Origin: Bacteroidota bacterium
Lineage (GTDB): Bacteria > Bacteroidota > Bacteroidia > Sphingobacteriales > Sphingobacteriaceae
DNA: 37,676 bases
Direction: 5' to 3'
Assembly (NCBI GenBank): GCA_016868395.1
Contig: VGGW01000004.1
Span: 1 to 37,676 of the forward strand
In this document: piece after piece, positions 1 to 8,866 of the stretch
Layout of the letters: every line of letters starts with the position of its first letter
Numbering within the stretch: position 1 is the first letter of the stretch
Notes under the pieces: model-generated
Database searches by the model: none
The model's input: only the letters and a program-made list of their open reading frames with translations
Told to the model about the DNA's origin: nothing
Position numbers and translations under genes: made by a program

Positions 1-1319
1 GTTTTATCGATCTCATCGAGCAGGTCGTCAACCTGATTTACTACAGGTCTGATTTCAATTTCAGGATCCAGGAGTCCGGTAGGGCGAATAACCTGTTCCA
101 CAAATACACCCTCAGTTTGTTCCAGTTCATAATCGCCGGGAGTGGCACTTACATAGATAGTTTGAGGGGCAAGTTTTTCAAATTCATTGAAGTTTAGTGG
201 ACGATTATCCAGTGCAGCCGGCAAGCGAAAACCGTAATCCACCAAGGAGATTTTTCTGGAGCGGTCGCCCCCATACATTGCCCGTATTTGTGGAACGGTC
301 ACATGACTTTCATCAATCACCATCAGATAGTCCTCGGGGAAATAATCCAATAAACAAAATGGACGCATTCCGGGTATTCTTCCATCAAAAAAACGAGAAT
401 AATTTTCAATTCCACTACAATAGCCCAGTTCCCTAATCATCTCCAGGTCGTAGTTAACCCGCTCTTCCAGCCGTTTGGCTTCCAGAAAACGGCTCTCATC
501 TAAAAATTGTTCTTTTCGATTTTCAAGCTCCTCCTGGATAGCCCAGATCGATTGAGTAAGCCTTTCTTTCGGTGTAACAAATAAATTGGCGGGGAAAATG
601 GCCAGATGATCCATTTTTTCCAGGGTTTTTCCTGTCGCAGGATCGATGGTACTGAGTTCTTCGATATCATCACCAAAGAAAGAAACACGATAGGCAAAGT
701 CCAGGTAAGCAGGATAAATATCGACCGTATCACCTTTTACCCTGAATGTTCCACGACGGAAATCCAGCGTTGTTCTGGAGTAAAGTATCTCAACCAAACG
801 GTGCAGAAAAGCATTCCTGCTGATCTTGGTACCAATAGCAAATCGGAAGATTGAGTTTGAAAAGTCCTCAGGATTCCCCATGCCATAAATACAGGAAATG
901 GATGATACCACAATAATATCACGTCTACCTGACATCAATGCAGAGGTAGTTCGAAGCCTGAGTTTTTCAATCTCCTCATTGATCTGAAGATCTTTTTCAA
1001 TGTAGGTGTTGGACGAGGCTATGTAGGCTTCAGGTTGATAATAATCGTAATAGGAGACGAAGTAATTCACTGCATTCTCCGGAAAGAATTGTTTAAATTC
1101 ACCATAGAGCTGAGCGGCGAGAGTTTTGTTGTGACTTAAAACCAGCGTTGGCTTTTGCGTTTGTTGTATTACATTAGCAATGGTGAAAGTTTTACCCGAG
1201 CCTGTAACTCCTAAAAGAGTTTGATAATTTTCGCCCCGGTTTATACCATCAACAAGTTGCCTGATCGCCTCCGGTTGGTCTCCGGTGGGAACGTATTCTG
1301 AAGTGAGTTTGAATTCCAT
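1..1319 (-). CDS. uvrB: UvrABC excinuclease subunit B, 5' part (runs off the left edge)
   Basis: This is the DNA-damage-binding helicase-like subunit of nucleotide excision repair, which takes over the lesion from UvrA and recruits UvrC. Reading the minus strand from the ATG at 1319 gives MEFKLTSEYVPTGDQPEAI, the canonical UvrB start. The Walker A motif GVTGSGKT (about residues 38-45) and the beta-hairpin used for strand separation (YYDYYQPEAYI, about residues 92-102) follow. Helicase motifs MVIDESHVT and YVSATP are also visible. About 439 of the roughly 670 residues expected are in the window, with no internal stop. The gene is divergent from upp. A TAnnTTTG-like box lies just upstream. Identification is very secure. 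Confidence 0.97.
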   Translation of the reverse strand, partial: MEFKLTSEYVPTGDQPEAIRQLVDGINRGENYQTLLGVTGSGKTFTIANVIQQTQKPTLVLSHNKTLAAQLYGEFKQFFPENAVNYFVSYYDYYQPEAYIASSNTYIEKDLQINEEIEKLRLRTTSALMSGRRDIIVVSSISCIYGMGNPEDFSNSIFRFAIGTKISRNAFLHRLVEILYSRTTLDFRRGTFRVKGDTVDIYPAYLDFAYRVSFFGDDIEELSTIDPATGKTLEKMDHLAIFPANLFVTPKERLTQSIWAIQEELENRKEQFLDESRFLEAKRLEERVNYDLEMIRELGYCSGIENYSRFFDGRIPGMRPFCLLDYFPEDYLMVIDESHVTVPQIRAMYGGDRSRKISLVDYGFRLPAALDNRPLNFNEFEKLAPQTIYVSATPGDYELEQTEGVFVEQVIRPTGLLDPEIEIRPVVNQVDDLLDEIDK

Positions 1320-1328
1320 GGAATGGTG

Positions 1329-1336
1329 CAAAGATA
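1329..1336 (-). promoter_or_regulatory. Possible -7 promoter box for uvrB
   Basis: On the minus strand the octamer TATCTTTG matches the Bacteroidota -7 element TAnnTTTG, ten bases upstream of the uvrB ATG. No TTG is found at the usual 17-20 base spacing, and the leader would be only a few bases long, so this is a weak call. Confidence 0.3.
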
Positions 1337-1360
1337 GGAAAGAAGTGGTTTAATTGGAGA

Positions 1361-1518
1361 ATGAGCAAATTAGCAAATGAGGAATTTGTCAATGAACGGA
1401 TCGGTCTATTGGTTGATTAGGGAATTAAGGAAATTGACAGAGTGATTTCTATGAATACCGACCGGAGGAAATTACAAGCTGAAGCATTCTTCGCGTTTGC
1501 TCATTTTCTCATTTTCAA
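1361..1518. repeat. AT-rich repeats related to the 10.75-11.37 kb array
   Basis: The uvrB-upp intergenic region contains AATGAGCAAATTAGCAAATG and AATTTGTCAATGAACG near 1360-1400, and GTTTGCTCATTTTCTCATTTT near 1495-1515 in the opposite sense. These words recur many times between 10754 and 11375. No open reading frame uses them. Confidence 0.55.
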
Positions 1519-1560
1519 AGGGTCTGATTCCTATTTCAACTTAATTTCTTAAATTTAAGG

Positions 1561-2205
1561 ATGACTTTCATACTGGACCAAAACAATTCCATTGCAAATC
1601 ATTTCCTGGCTGAATTGAGGGATGCGCAGATTCAGCAGGACAGCATGCGCTTTCGTAAAAACATGGAGCGCTTAGGCGAAGTTTTTGCATATGAAATAAG
1701 TAAAACCATGGGCTATAAAGAAAAGGCGGTTGAAACCAGTCTTGGCACTGCAAGGGTCCGGGTAATGAATGAACTACCGGTACTTGCAACTATTTTGAGA
1801 GCCGGTTTACCTCTTCACCGAGGTCTTTTAAACTATTTTGACCGGGCCGATTCTGCTTTTATTTCTGCTTATCGTAAAACAACCAAAGGACACCAGTTTA
1901 TAATTAAAATAGAATATATATCTGCGCCATCTCTGGATGGGAAAATTTTAGTTATCGCAGATCCGATGATTGCAACCGGCGAAAGCATGGTCTTGTGTTG
2001 TAAAGAACTGTTGGCTCGATATGAGATTAAAGAATTGCACCTGGTTGGAGTCATTGCCTCCAAGCTTGGTTTGGATCACATCGAAGCCAATCTTCCCAAT
2101 GCAAAGTTATGGATCGGTTCTTTAGACGAGGAACTCACCACAAAATCTTATATAGTGCCCGGTTTAGGTGATGCCGGGGATTTATCATTTGGAATAAAGG
2201 AGTAG
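1561..2205 (+). CDS. upp: Uracil phosphoribosyltransferase
   Basis: This is the salvage enzyme that joins uracil to PRPP to give UMP in the cytoplasm. The 214-residue length matches the family. The PRPP-binding loop is visible as DPMIATGES (residues 134-142), close to the classic DPMLATGGS, and the preceding PVLATILRAGLPLHRG stretch (about 73-88) is also typical. The C-terminal uracil-contacting part ends in PGLGDAGDLSFG, as in other members. A TAAATTTA box stands directly before the ATG and could be a degenerate -7 element with a very short leader. It stands alone: uvrB diverges and the phosphatase gene follows after 86 bases. Confidence 0.95.
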   Translation: MTFILDQNNSIANHFLAELRDAQIQQDSMRFRKNMERLGEVFAYEISKTMGYKEKAVETSLGTARVRVMNELPVLATILRAGLPLHRGLLNYFDRADSAFISAYRKTTKGHQFIIKIEYISAPSLDGKILVIADPMIATGESMVLCCKELLARYEIKELHLVGVIASKLGLDHIEANLPNAKLWIGSLDEELTTKSYIVPGLGDAGDLSFGIKE

Positions 2206-2291
2206 CAATTTTGAAACTAATAGGTAGATTATACTGTTCCTTTTCGTCTTTTATCCCTTACTTTGCAAGCAGAATCTAAGCTTTAAATCCA

Positions 2292-2984
2292 ATGCCCTAT
2301 AAGCATCTCTTCTTTGACCTTGATCATACAATCTGGGATTTCGATAAAAATGCAGAAGAGACCTTGAATGAGCTCTACCATACCTATAACCTAAGAGAAT
2401 TAGGTTTACATTCTGCAGATACTTTCATTGAAGTTTATACCAAGAATAATCATCGATTGTGGGCGGATTATCACACGGGTAAAATTACTAAGCAAATGCT
2501 GAGAGAAAGACGATTTTCTGAAACATTTATTGATCTCGGACTATCTCCGCATCGTATTCCAAAGAATTTTGAGGATGATTACGTAGCCCTTTGTCCTACA
2601 AAAACGAATCTATTCCCTCAGGCACATGAAACACTTCGCGATCTTAAGGAAAGGTACTCCTTGCATTTGATATCAAACGGATTTAAGGAATCAACAGAAT
2701 TAAAAATCCTCAACAACGGACTTCAAGTATACTTTGAACAGGTAATTATTTCCGAAGTGGTAGGATTTAATAAACCGGAAAAGGCTATATTTAAACATGC
2801 CTTGACCTTGGCTAAGGCAAGGGTTTCTGAAAGTATAATGATTGGAGATAGTATTGAGGCTGATATTCGCGGGGCTCAGGATTATGGCATGAAAGCCATT
2901 TATTTTAATCCTGAACGAAAGGAGAAACCCTCGGATGTTCAGCATGAGATTAGCTGTTTAAGTGAACTTAAAACTTTGTTATGA
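2292..2984 (+). CDS. YjjG-family HAD hydrolase (noncanonical pyrimidine nucleotidase type)
   Basis: A cytoplasmic haloacid-dehalogenase-superfamily phosphatase of 230 residues, the usual size for YjjG/YfnB proteins, which dephosphorylate pyrimidine nucleoside monophosphates and help clear damaged bases. All four HAD motifs are present: FDLDHT with nucleophile Asp9 and acid Asp11, ISNG with Ser128, Lys161 in FNKPEKAIF, and GDSIEAD with Asp186 and Asp191. The DHT variant after the nucleophile is typical of the YjjG branch. Its stop codon overlaps the start of the DinB-like gene by four bases, so the two are probably co-transcribed. A nucleotide role next to upp is plausible but inferred. Confidence 0.85.
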   Translation: MPYKHLFFDLDHTIWDFDKNAEETLNELYHTYNLRELGLHSADTFIEVYTKNNHRLWADYHTGKITKQMLRERRFSETFIDLGLSPHRIPKNFEDDYVALCPTKTNLFPQAHETLRDLKERYSLHLISNGFKESTELKILNNGLQVYFEQVIISEVVGFNKPEKAIFKHALTLAKARVSESIMIGDSIEADIRGAQDYGMKAIYFNPERKEKPSDVQHEISCLSELKTLL

Positions 2985-3508
2985 TCATGGAAAAGCATTA
3001 CAAATCCTTATTGAAAACTGTGGAGGTCTATGAAAATCTTCTATTGAAGATTTCTGAAGAAGATTTTATTAAAAGTCCACCGGGTGCAGCTTGGTCTTTT
3101 TCAGAGACCTATGCTCATATTTTTCAATCTAATCTGCTCTCCCTGATGGCCGCTGACCGATGTATTCTTAGTACGGGTTCACAGAATTTTAGCACAAAAA
3201 GAATCCATTGGATAGCGTGGTTAATTTTATTTTTTGGAAGATTCCCCCCAATAAAATTTAAAGCACCCGCAAATATTGGGGCTATGGTAAAAAAAATCAG
3301 TAAAGAAGATGCCCGAAACTTACTTGCAAAGTTTAAAATTAGGTTTCAGGAAGTGAGCTTAAAGATTGATCAGGCGGATCCACACCAAAAGGTAAAACAT
3401 CCCAGACTCGGACTTCTGAATGCGGTGCAATGGCTCAGATTTATAGAAGTCCACACATTCCATCATACCAAACAATTGAAGAGAATTGGGAGACAGTTGA
3501 AAATATAG
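2981..3508 (+). CDS. DinB-superfamily protein
   Basis: A 175-residue protein with the features of the DinB/YfiT four-helix-bundle fold: an early W-SFSETYAHIF stretch (about residues 38-48) that would supply a metal-binding His, and a late EVHTFHHTKQL motif (about 156-166) that would supply two more. The family holds metal-dependent thiol-transferase-like or uncharacterised enzymes, and no substrate can be assigned here. The ATG overlaps the upstream phosphatase stop in an ATGA arrangement, so translational coupling is likely; a second ATG two codons further is equally possible as the start. Confidence 0.7.
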   Translation: MIMEKHYKSLLKTVEVYENLLLKISEEDFIKSPPGAAWSFSETYAHIFQSNLLSLMAADRCILSTGSQNFSTKRIHWIAWLILFFGRFPPIKFKAPANIGAMVKKISKEDARNLLAKFKIRFQEVSLKIDQADPHQKVKHPRLGLLNAVQWLRFIEVHTFHHTKQLKRIGRQLKI

Positions 3509-3614
3509 ATCCGCAAGCTTCGGAAAACTTTGACAAAGAAATGCCGGCTCTCATGCTTATATTCTTTACAGATAGTTTCCTATAAATCCTCCAAACTAAG
3601 TACCAAACACTATC

Positions 3615-4595
3615 ATGATTAAGCAGTTCAGAAGTATCAATCCTTTAAACATCATCCTGCTGATTGGTATCTCTACCCTGCTAAGAATAGGGATTTTTAT
3701 AGATCTGCCGCTGCAAATTAGTTTTCAATTTTTGGAGCCTTTTGCCAGGCTTTTGCTTAATGCCCCATCCGAAAGTCCATTCAGCCCACTTACCAATGTA
3801 CTGATAGCCCAGGTTCTATTGATTATTCAGGCTTTATTATTCAATCAAATCATCAACACTCATGGCCTTCTGGGGAAACCCACATACCTGCCTTCTCTGA
3901 TGTATGTTACTGCAGGCAGTTTATTGAGCCCATTCTTGATTATAAGTCCGGGATTGGTCTGTAATTTTATGATCCTTTGGATGATTGAGAAATTCCTCAG
4001 CATTTATAAAAGAGATGAAGTACGGTCGGTCATGTATGATCTTGGAATGATCGTGGCCTTTGGAACCCTGATCTATTTTCCCTTTATTTCCATGCTTGTT
4101 GTGGTTTGGATTAGTTTAATCATTTTCAGACCCTTTAACTGGAGGGAGTGGTTCACCGTTATAACCGGCTTCATAACCATCTTTTTCTTTCTTGCGGTTT
4201 ATTATTTTTGGAATGATTCACTTGACCAATTTTATAACATCTGGGTACCTTTAACATCAAAATTTCCCAGAAATCTTCGTATCAATTTATATGATTCTTT
4301 GGTTCTGATACCTGTTTTTGTTATTTTGGTATCAGGGTTTTTCCAACTGCAGCAAAACTTTTTCAGGAGTGTAGTTCAGCTTAGAAAGTCGTTTCAGCTC
4401 TTATTTTTCATGTTTTTAATTGGGCTTTTATCTTTCTATTTAAAGCAAAATCTCGTTTTATATCATTTTTTGTTTTGTGTACCTCCGGCATCGGCATTAA
4501 TGGCTTATTATTTTCTCCATGCAAAACGACGATGGCTTTATGAGAGTTTGTATTTTGTATTGATAAGCTCCATTCTTTACTTTCAGATATTCTGA
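3615..4595 (+). CDS. DUF6427-type integral membrane protein
   Basis: A 326-residue, very hydrophobic protein starting MIKQFRSINPLNIILL, with about eight to nine predicted membrane segments spread over its length (for example near residues 14-30, 63-80, 95-125, 148-175, 178-200, 235-255, 260-280 and 285-325). The size, the N-terminal FRSINPLNIILL pattern and the position near coaX match a family of unknown function restricted to Bacteroidota (DUF6427, from memory). Nothing in the sequence identifies a substrate. It is preceded by 106 bases and followed by 178 bases holding the candidate coaX promoter. Confidence 0.65.
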   Translation: MIKQFRSINPLNIILLIGISTLLRIGIFIDLPLQISFQFLEPFARLLLNAPSESPFSPLTNVLIAQVLLIIQALLFNQIINTHGLLGKPTYLPSLMYVTAGSLLSPFLIISPGLVCNFMILWMIEKFLSIYKRDEVRSVMYDLGMIVAFGTLIYFPFISMLVVVWISLIIFRPFNWREWFTVITGFITIFFFLAVYYFWNDSLDQFYNIWVPLTSKFPRNLRINLYDSLVLIPVFVILVSGFFQLQQNFFRSVVQLRKSFQLLFFMFLIGLLSFYLKQNLVLYHFLFCVPPASALMAYYFLHAKRRWLYESLYFVLISSILYFQIF

Positions 4596-4635
4596 TAGTT
4601 CCTATGTTTTAACCTTTTTTAACAGAATTGGGCAC

Positions 4636-4663
4636 TTGCAGTTTATAAAATTAGATAGCTTTG
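4636..4663 (+). promoter_or_regulatory. Bacteroidota-type promoter for the coaX-lptC operon
   Basis: TTG at 4636-4638 is separated by 17 bases from TAGCTTTG at 4656-4663, an exact match to TAnnTTTG. Transcription would start near 4670 and leave a leader of about 100 bases before coaX. Confidence 0.5.
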
Positions 4664-4773
4664 TATCCTATGCCATGTGGTTTGATATATTTCTCCTTGT
4701 GCGCAGTTATCTTCTAATTCAACTGCCAAGGAATCCGAATGGACATCGTATATTGATTTTTTAAGAGCATTTA

Positions 4774-5511
4774 ATGGCGAATCTGGTAATTGATATAGGC
4801 AACTCACAAACTAAGTATGCTGTTTTTAATGGAACTAAAATTCTGGAAGCAGGTAAACTTGAACAGTCCGGACTTGTACAAATAAACAGGTTAATTGATA
4901 CCTATCACATTACTCATAGCATCATTTCTTCGGTAGGCGTCGAGATTGGCAACCTGGAAGAGCTGCTGAAGGAAAGAACCAAGTATTTAAGATTTTCGAC
5001 AGATATAAAGACAGGCATAATCAACAAGTATAAAAGTCCGAAAACCCTCGGTTTAGACCGGCTTGCAGGGGTAATTGCTGCGAAAAAGCTATACCCCAAG
5101 CAAAATTGTTTAGTGATTGATGCAGGCACATGCATTACCTATGATGCCATTGACCATAGGGGGATTTATGAAGGAGGAAGTATTTCTCCCGGCCTGAATA
5201 TGAGATTACAGGCTATGCACAAGTTCACCGGGCGATTGCCTGAAGTTGAGTTTTCAGATTATTCCGACTGGCAGGGCTATGATACAGCCACTGCTATGCT
5301 CTCCGGTGTATTCAATGGTTGTACCGAGGAGCTGAGGGGGATGATAGAGATCTATAGAACCAAATATCCGGGATTAATAGTTATACTGTGCGGAGGCGAT
5401 TCGATTTTTTTTGATTCTAGGCTTAAAAATAGCATCTTTGCCGACACTTTAAAAACCGAGCCCAATTTGGTATTAATTGGTTTGAATGAAGTTATTGAAA
5501 ACAATGATTAA
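4774..5511 (+). CDS. coaX: Type III pantothenate kinase
   Basis: Catalyses the first step of coenzyme A synthesis, ATP-dependent phosphorylation of pantothenate, in the cytoplasm. The 245-residue sequence shows the ASKHA-fold phosphate loop VIDIGNSQTKYAVF (residues 5-18), the pantothenate-site GLDRLAG motif (about 93-99) and the second phosphate motif VIDAGTCITYD (about 114-124), followed by GGSISPGLNMRLQAMHKFTGRLP, all typical of CoaX. It overlaps the start of the outer-membrane protein gene by a few codons, and lptC follows, an arrangement I recall as common in Bacteroidota. Confidence 0.95.
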   Translation: MANLVIDIGNSQTKYAVFNGTKILEAGKLEQSGLVQINRLIDTYHITHSIISSVGVEIGNLEELLKERTKYLRFSTDIKTGIINKYKSPKTLGLDRLAGVIAAKKLYPKQNCLVIDAGTCITYDAIDHRGIYEGGSISPGLNMRLQAMHKFTGRLPEVEFSDYSDWQGYDTATAMLSGVFNGCTEELRGMIEIYRTKYPGLIVILCGGDSIFFDSRLKNSIFADTLKTEPNLVLIGLNEVIENND

Positions 5512-6799
5512 AGTTTTAAACACGATATTCTTTCTTTTTCTGCTTGGATTTAATTTATCTGCAAGTGCCCAAGTGACTTCATCTTCCCCGTATTCGCAAT
5601 TTGGTTTAGGCGATCTCAGTGGCTCTCTTTTGCCTCAAAACCGGGCAATGGGTGGATTAAGCATGGGTATCCGCAAACCGGGTTTGTACGATAACATTAA
5701 TCTCGCAAATCCTGCTTCCTATTCAACGCTTCAGCTGACAACTTTTGATGTAGGGGCCTCCATGGACATCCGAAAATTAAGTAAAGCCGGGATTACCGGA
5801 AAAACACAGTTAAACTCAACACTCAGTCACATCACTTTTGGCGTGCCGGTGAATAAATTTTCGGCGGTTAGTTTCGGACTGGTTCCTTACAGTGACTTAG
5901 GATATCGATTCATGAATTCCGGCCTAGTTGATACCAGTAAAGTTAATTATGTGTACGGTGGTGAAGGAGGAATGTCTAAGGCCTATTTGGGATATGGTTT
6001 CAGGATCAGCAAAAATTTGAGCTTAGGTTTTAATTTAGCGTATCTGTTCGGTAGTCTGAAACAAACCAGAGCTTTTGAGTTTGTCAACGAAGCTTCAACA
6101 GCCTTTAACTCACGTACCCAATACAATAATTCTGTGGGCGGCCTGAGTTATGATTATGCTTTTCAGTATACGGCAGAGATCAGCAGTAAATCAAAATTTA
6201 TATTGGGTTATAGCGGAAACTCCGGCAATAGTTTAAACTCCAGAAGCAGCATCGTCACCACGAGGTATAGAAAGGATGTTCTTGGAGATGAGCTGGCTGC
6301 GGCCGACAGTACTTTTTTCGCTGAGGGGGCTAAAATTAAAATCCAAATGCCGCTATCGCATACTGCCGGATTTGCATTTGAAAAAACGAATGCCTGGCTG
6401 TTTGGAGCCGACTTTACCTACAGCCGATGGTCAGATTATAGGGAGGGGAATACCAACCCCGGACTAAATGACAGTTATGGGGTTATCGTCGGTGGACAGT
6501 TTATACCGGACGTTAATGCCATTAGCAGCTATTTTAAACTAATGGATTATCGTCTGGGAATTAAATATGATAAAACCTTTGTTAAAATTGGCGGAAATGA
6601 TATCAATCAATATGCCCTTAATTTTGGATTTGGATTCCCTCTACCCAGAAATCGATCCAGTTTCTACAAGATAAATCTCTCGGCAGAAGTGGGCCAACGG
6701 GGCACAGAAAAGAACAACCTGGTTCGTGATCGATATGTTAATATTCATCTGGGCTTCACCCTGAATGATAAGTGGTTCCTGAAAACCTATATTGATTAA
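5504..6799 (+). CDS. Outer-membrane beta-barrel protein of unknown function
   Basis: A protein of about 431 residues with a clear Sec signal peptide (MIKVLNTIFFLFLLGFNLSASAQ, cleavage after the final Ala) followed by SSPYSQFGLGDLSG and then alternating amphipathic strands rich in aromatic and Gly residues, ending in a strand-like GFTLNDKWFLKTYID. This suggests a FadL/PorV-like barrel specific to Bacteroidota. I chose the ATG at 5504, which puts the signal peptide at the very N-terminus and overlaps the coaX stop by eight bases; an upstream ATG at 5486 would add six residues. Lying between coaX and lptC, it may share the LptC envelope context, but no function is shown. Confidence 0.75.
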   Translation: MIKVLNTIFFLFLLGFNLSASAQVTSSSPYSQFGLGDLSGSLLPQNRAMGGLSMGIRKPGLYDNINLANPASYSTLQLTTFDVGASMDIRKLSKAGITGKTQLNSTLSHITFGVPVNKFSAVSFGLVPYSDLGYRFMNSGLVDTSKVNYVYGGEGGMSKAYLGYGFRISKNLSLGFNLAYLFGSLKQTRAFEFVNEASTAFNSRTQYNNSVGGLSYDYAFQYTAEISSKSKFILGYSGNSGNSLNSRSSIVTTRYRKDVLGDELAAADSTFFAEGAKIKIQMPLSHTAGFAFEKTNAWLFGADFTYSRWSDYREGNTNPGLNDSYGVIVGGQFIPDVNAISSYFKLMDYRLGIKYDKTFVKIGGNDINQYALNFGFGFPLPRNRSSFYKINLSAEVGQRGTEKNNLVRDRYVNIHLGFTLNDKWFLKTYID

Positions 6800-6802
6800 T
6801 CC

Positions 6803-7366
6803 ATGAAACTCCGGCGCTATATATCTGGTGCTGTTTGTTCTGTCGGAATCCTTCTGCTTTCTGCTTGTGAAAACGATCTGCGAAAGGTGGAGCAGTTATC
6901 TGCCAAGAAGTTGTCCATTCCGGTTGATAAGTCGACAGGTGTTGAAATTATTTACAGTGATTCCGCCGTCGTAAAGGCTAAACTAATCACCCCGGAATTA
7001 CTGAACTTCAAAACAGAAAAACCCTATATTGAGATGAGAAAGGGTGTAACTGTTATTTTTTATGATCAATACCACCAAGAGTCAAGTCGGGTAAAATCTG
7101 ATTATGCCATTCGCCGCGAAAGGGAAAATATTGTTGAACTGAAGAGGAATGTGGTCGCCACAAATATTAAAGGAGAAACATTCAAATCCGAAGAACTCAT
7201 TTGGGATGAGACCAAAAAGCGATTTTATTCGACCAGACTGGTTAGTATTACATCCAATCAAAATATACTTTTTGGCACGAGTTTTTGGGCAAATGAGGAT
7301 TTTTCGTATTATGAGATTGTGCAGTCTACCGGAGATTTGAGGTTGACCGGAGAGCAGGGGTTTTAA
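6803..7366 (+). CDS. lptC: LptC-family LPS export protein (lipoprotein form)
   Basis: LptC bridges the inner-membrane LptBFG transporter and periplasmic LptA during LPS export. This 187-residue protein begins MKLRRYISGAVCSVGILLLSACEND; the LLSAC lipobox indicates a lipoprotein anchor, as is usual in Bacteroidota instead of the single membrane helix of Enterobacteria. The rest is the expected OstA-like strand pattern, with lines such as EMRKGVTVIFYDQYHQESSRVKSDYAI and FKSEELIWDETKKRFYS that recur in this family. It starts three bases after the outer-membrane protein gene, so it ends the coaX operon. The next gene is 263 bases away. Confidence 0.85.
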   Translation: MKLRRYISGAVCSVGILLLSACENDLRKVEQLSAKKLSIPVDKSTGVEIIYSDSAVVKAKLITPELLNFKTEKPYIEMRKGVTVIFYDQYHQESSRVKSDYAIRRERENIVELKRNVVATNIKGETFKSEELIWDETKKRFYSTRLVSITSNQNILFGTSFWANEDFSYYEIVQSTGDLRLTGEQGF

Positions 7367-7629
7367 TTAATCGAGAGCTCATCGGTATCGGGTTGCGAAT
7401 GGATAGTAGAATTAATGCTGAAAAATTGATTTCTTAGCCATTAATTTGTAAGGGATTAGAGCTCATCCCGACGCTGAGGGAACTAAGCCACTGTTCAAGA
7501 AGGGTTCAATATTAAAATTGTAAGACTATAGCAATACGCTACTTTCTTCGATGTTATTATAGGAAATGAGCGAAACTATTGAAATTTAGGTTGATTTTAC
7601 GAACAAACAACAAGCATAAGCAAGAAACA

Positions 7630-8493
7630 ATGAAAGGAATTATACTCGCAGGAGGATCCGGAACCAGGTTACATCCACTTACCCTCGCAGTAAGTAAACA
7701 ATTGACGCCGGTTTATGATAAGCCGATGATTTATTATCCTCTGTCTACCCTGTTGCAGGCCGGGATACGTGAAATTCTGATCATCTCTACTCCGCATGAT
7801 CTTCCAAATTTTGAAAAGCTGCTGGGAGACGGTAGCCGTATCGGATGTAAATTTTCTTACGCAGAGCAAGCTGTACCCAACGGACTCGCGCAGGCATTTG
7901 TGATTGGAGCAGATTTTATCGGGGATGATGATGTTGCCCTGATTCTGGGGGATAATATTTTTCATGGGGATTCGATTAGTAACTTGTTGCCAACCATACA
8001 AAATCCAGAAGGAGGTGTTGTTTTTGCTTATCAGGTTTCCGATCCGGAACGTTATGGAGTGGTGGAGTTCGATCAAAATTTTAAGGCCTTATCGATTGAA
8101 GAAAAGCCGGAAAAACCGAAATCTAATTATGCTGTACCCGGATTATATTTTTACAATAATTCTGTAGTAGAAATTGCAAGAAATATCAAACCATCTGCGA
8201 GAGGAGAATATGAAATCACGGATGTCAACCGTGAGTATTTAGAAAAAGGGCAATTGAAGGTTGGGGTTTTAAGTCGGGGAACTGCCTGGCTGGATACCGG
8301 CACGTTCAATTCATTGATGCAGGCCGGTCAGTTTGTGCAGGTGATTGAAGAACGGCAGGGGCTGAAAATTGGATGTATTGAGGAGATTGCCTATCAGATG
8401 AAATTTATCAATTCAGATCAGCTGAGAAAAATTGCAGAACCTTTGGTAAAGAGTGGATATGGGGAGTATTTGCTGGGCTTGTTGAAGAATTAG
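7630..8493 (+). CDS. rfbA: Glucose-1-phosphate thymidylyltransferase
   Basis: Makes dTDP-glucose from dTTP and glucose-1-phosphate, the entry to dTDP-rhamnose and related deoxysugars. With the ATG at 7630 the protein has 287 residues and opens with the classical [18 protein letters not shown]; the frame is open upstream to 7579 but the extra 17 residues do not fit the family. Further signature parts are [20 protein letters not shown], the LGDNIFHGD metal-binding motif (about residues 108-116) and [22 protein letters not shown]. It stands alone, without rfbB, rfbC or rfbD beside it, and is followed by a repeat-filled gap. Confidence 0.95.
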   Translation: MKGIILAGGSGTRLHPLTLAVSKQLTPVYDKPMIYYPLSTLLQAGIREILIISTPHDLPNFEKLLGDGSRIGCKFSYAEQAVPNGLAQAFVIGADFIGDDDVALILGDNIFHGDSISNLLPTIQNPEGGVVFAYQVSDPERYGVVEFDQNFKALSIEEKPEKPKSNYAVPGLYFYNNSVVEIARNIKPSARGEYEITDVNREYLEKGQLKVGVLSRGTAWLDTGTFNSLMQAGQFVQVIEERQGLKIGCIEEIAYQMKFINSDQLRKIAEPLVKSGYGEYLLGLLKN

Positions 8494-8599
8494 TAGTGTC
8501 CGGGGAAATTCAAATTGTAAAGTAAAAGATCAAATTTTTTACTCCTAATTATTCTCTTTACTTTTTTCGCTTTTTTTTGTTGTTTTCATTTGTGCTTAA

Positions 8600-8866
8600 G
8601 CTTCCCTGCGGGAGGTTTCAGCTTTCGCTGGAATGAAGCGTTAAAACCATCTTTATTTTTATTGATTGCAACCTTGTTTGGATGATAAATTGGGAGGTTC
8701 CAGCTTTCGCTGGAATGTTAAGTTAAACGATTTAAAATTAGATTAATGGTGAGCATATCTGTAGAATATGCTAGGAGGTTCCAGCTTTCGCTGGATCCGA
8801 TAGCTATCGGATGACAATTGTTTTTGGGGAGGGCAAGGGGGTTCCAGCTCGGTGGCTGGAATCGAA
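8600..8866. repeat. Cluster of four REP-like hairpin repeats
   Basis: Four copies of a hairpin unit start near 8611, 8692, 8774 and 8838. Each has GGAGGTTYCAGC or a close form, a four-base loop (TTTC in three copies), and GCTGG. The third copy carries the palindrome CCGATAGCTATCGG inside its tail before ATGACAA; the fourth has a longer loop (CCAGCTCGGTGGCTGG). Spacing is irregular (about 60-80 bases) and the spacers are unrelated, so this is not a CRISPR. The family recurs at 12.7-13.4 kb. Confidence 0.75.

Noticed and set aside
4670-4717. Fifteen-codon open frame in the coaX leader (ATG at 4670) as a leader peptide
   Set aside because: It would start right at the predicted transcription start, has no distinctive codon pattern, and is of a length expected by chance.
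8600-8866. Regularly repeated palindromes that could suggest a CRISPR array
   Set aside because: Copies differ in sequence, spacing is uneven, spacers are not of uniform length, and no cas gene is present.
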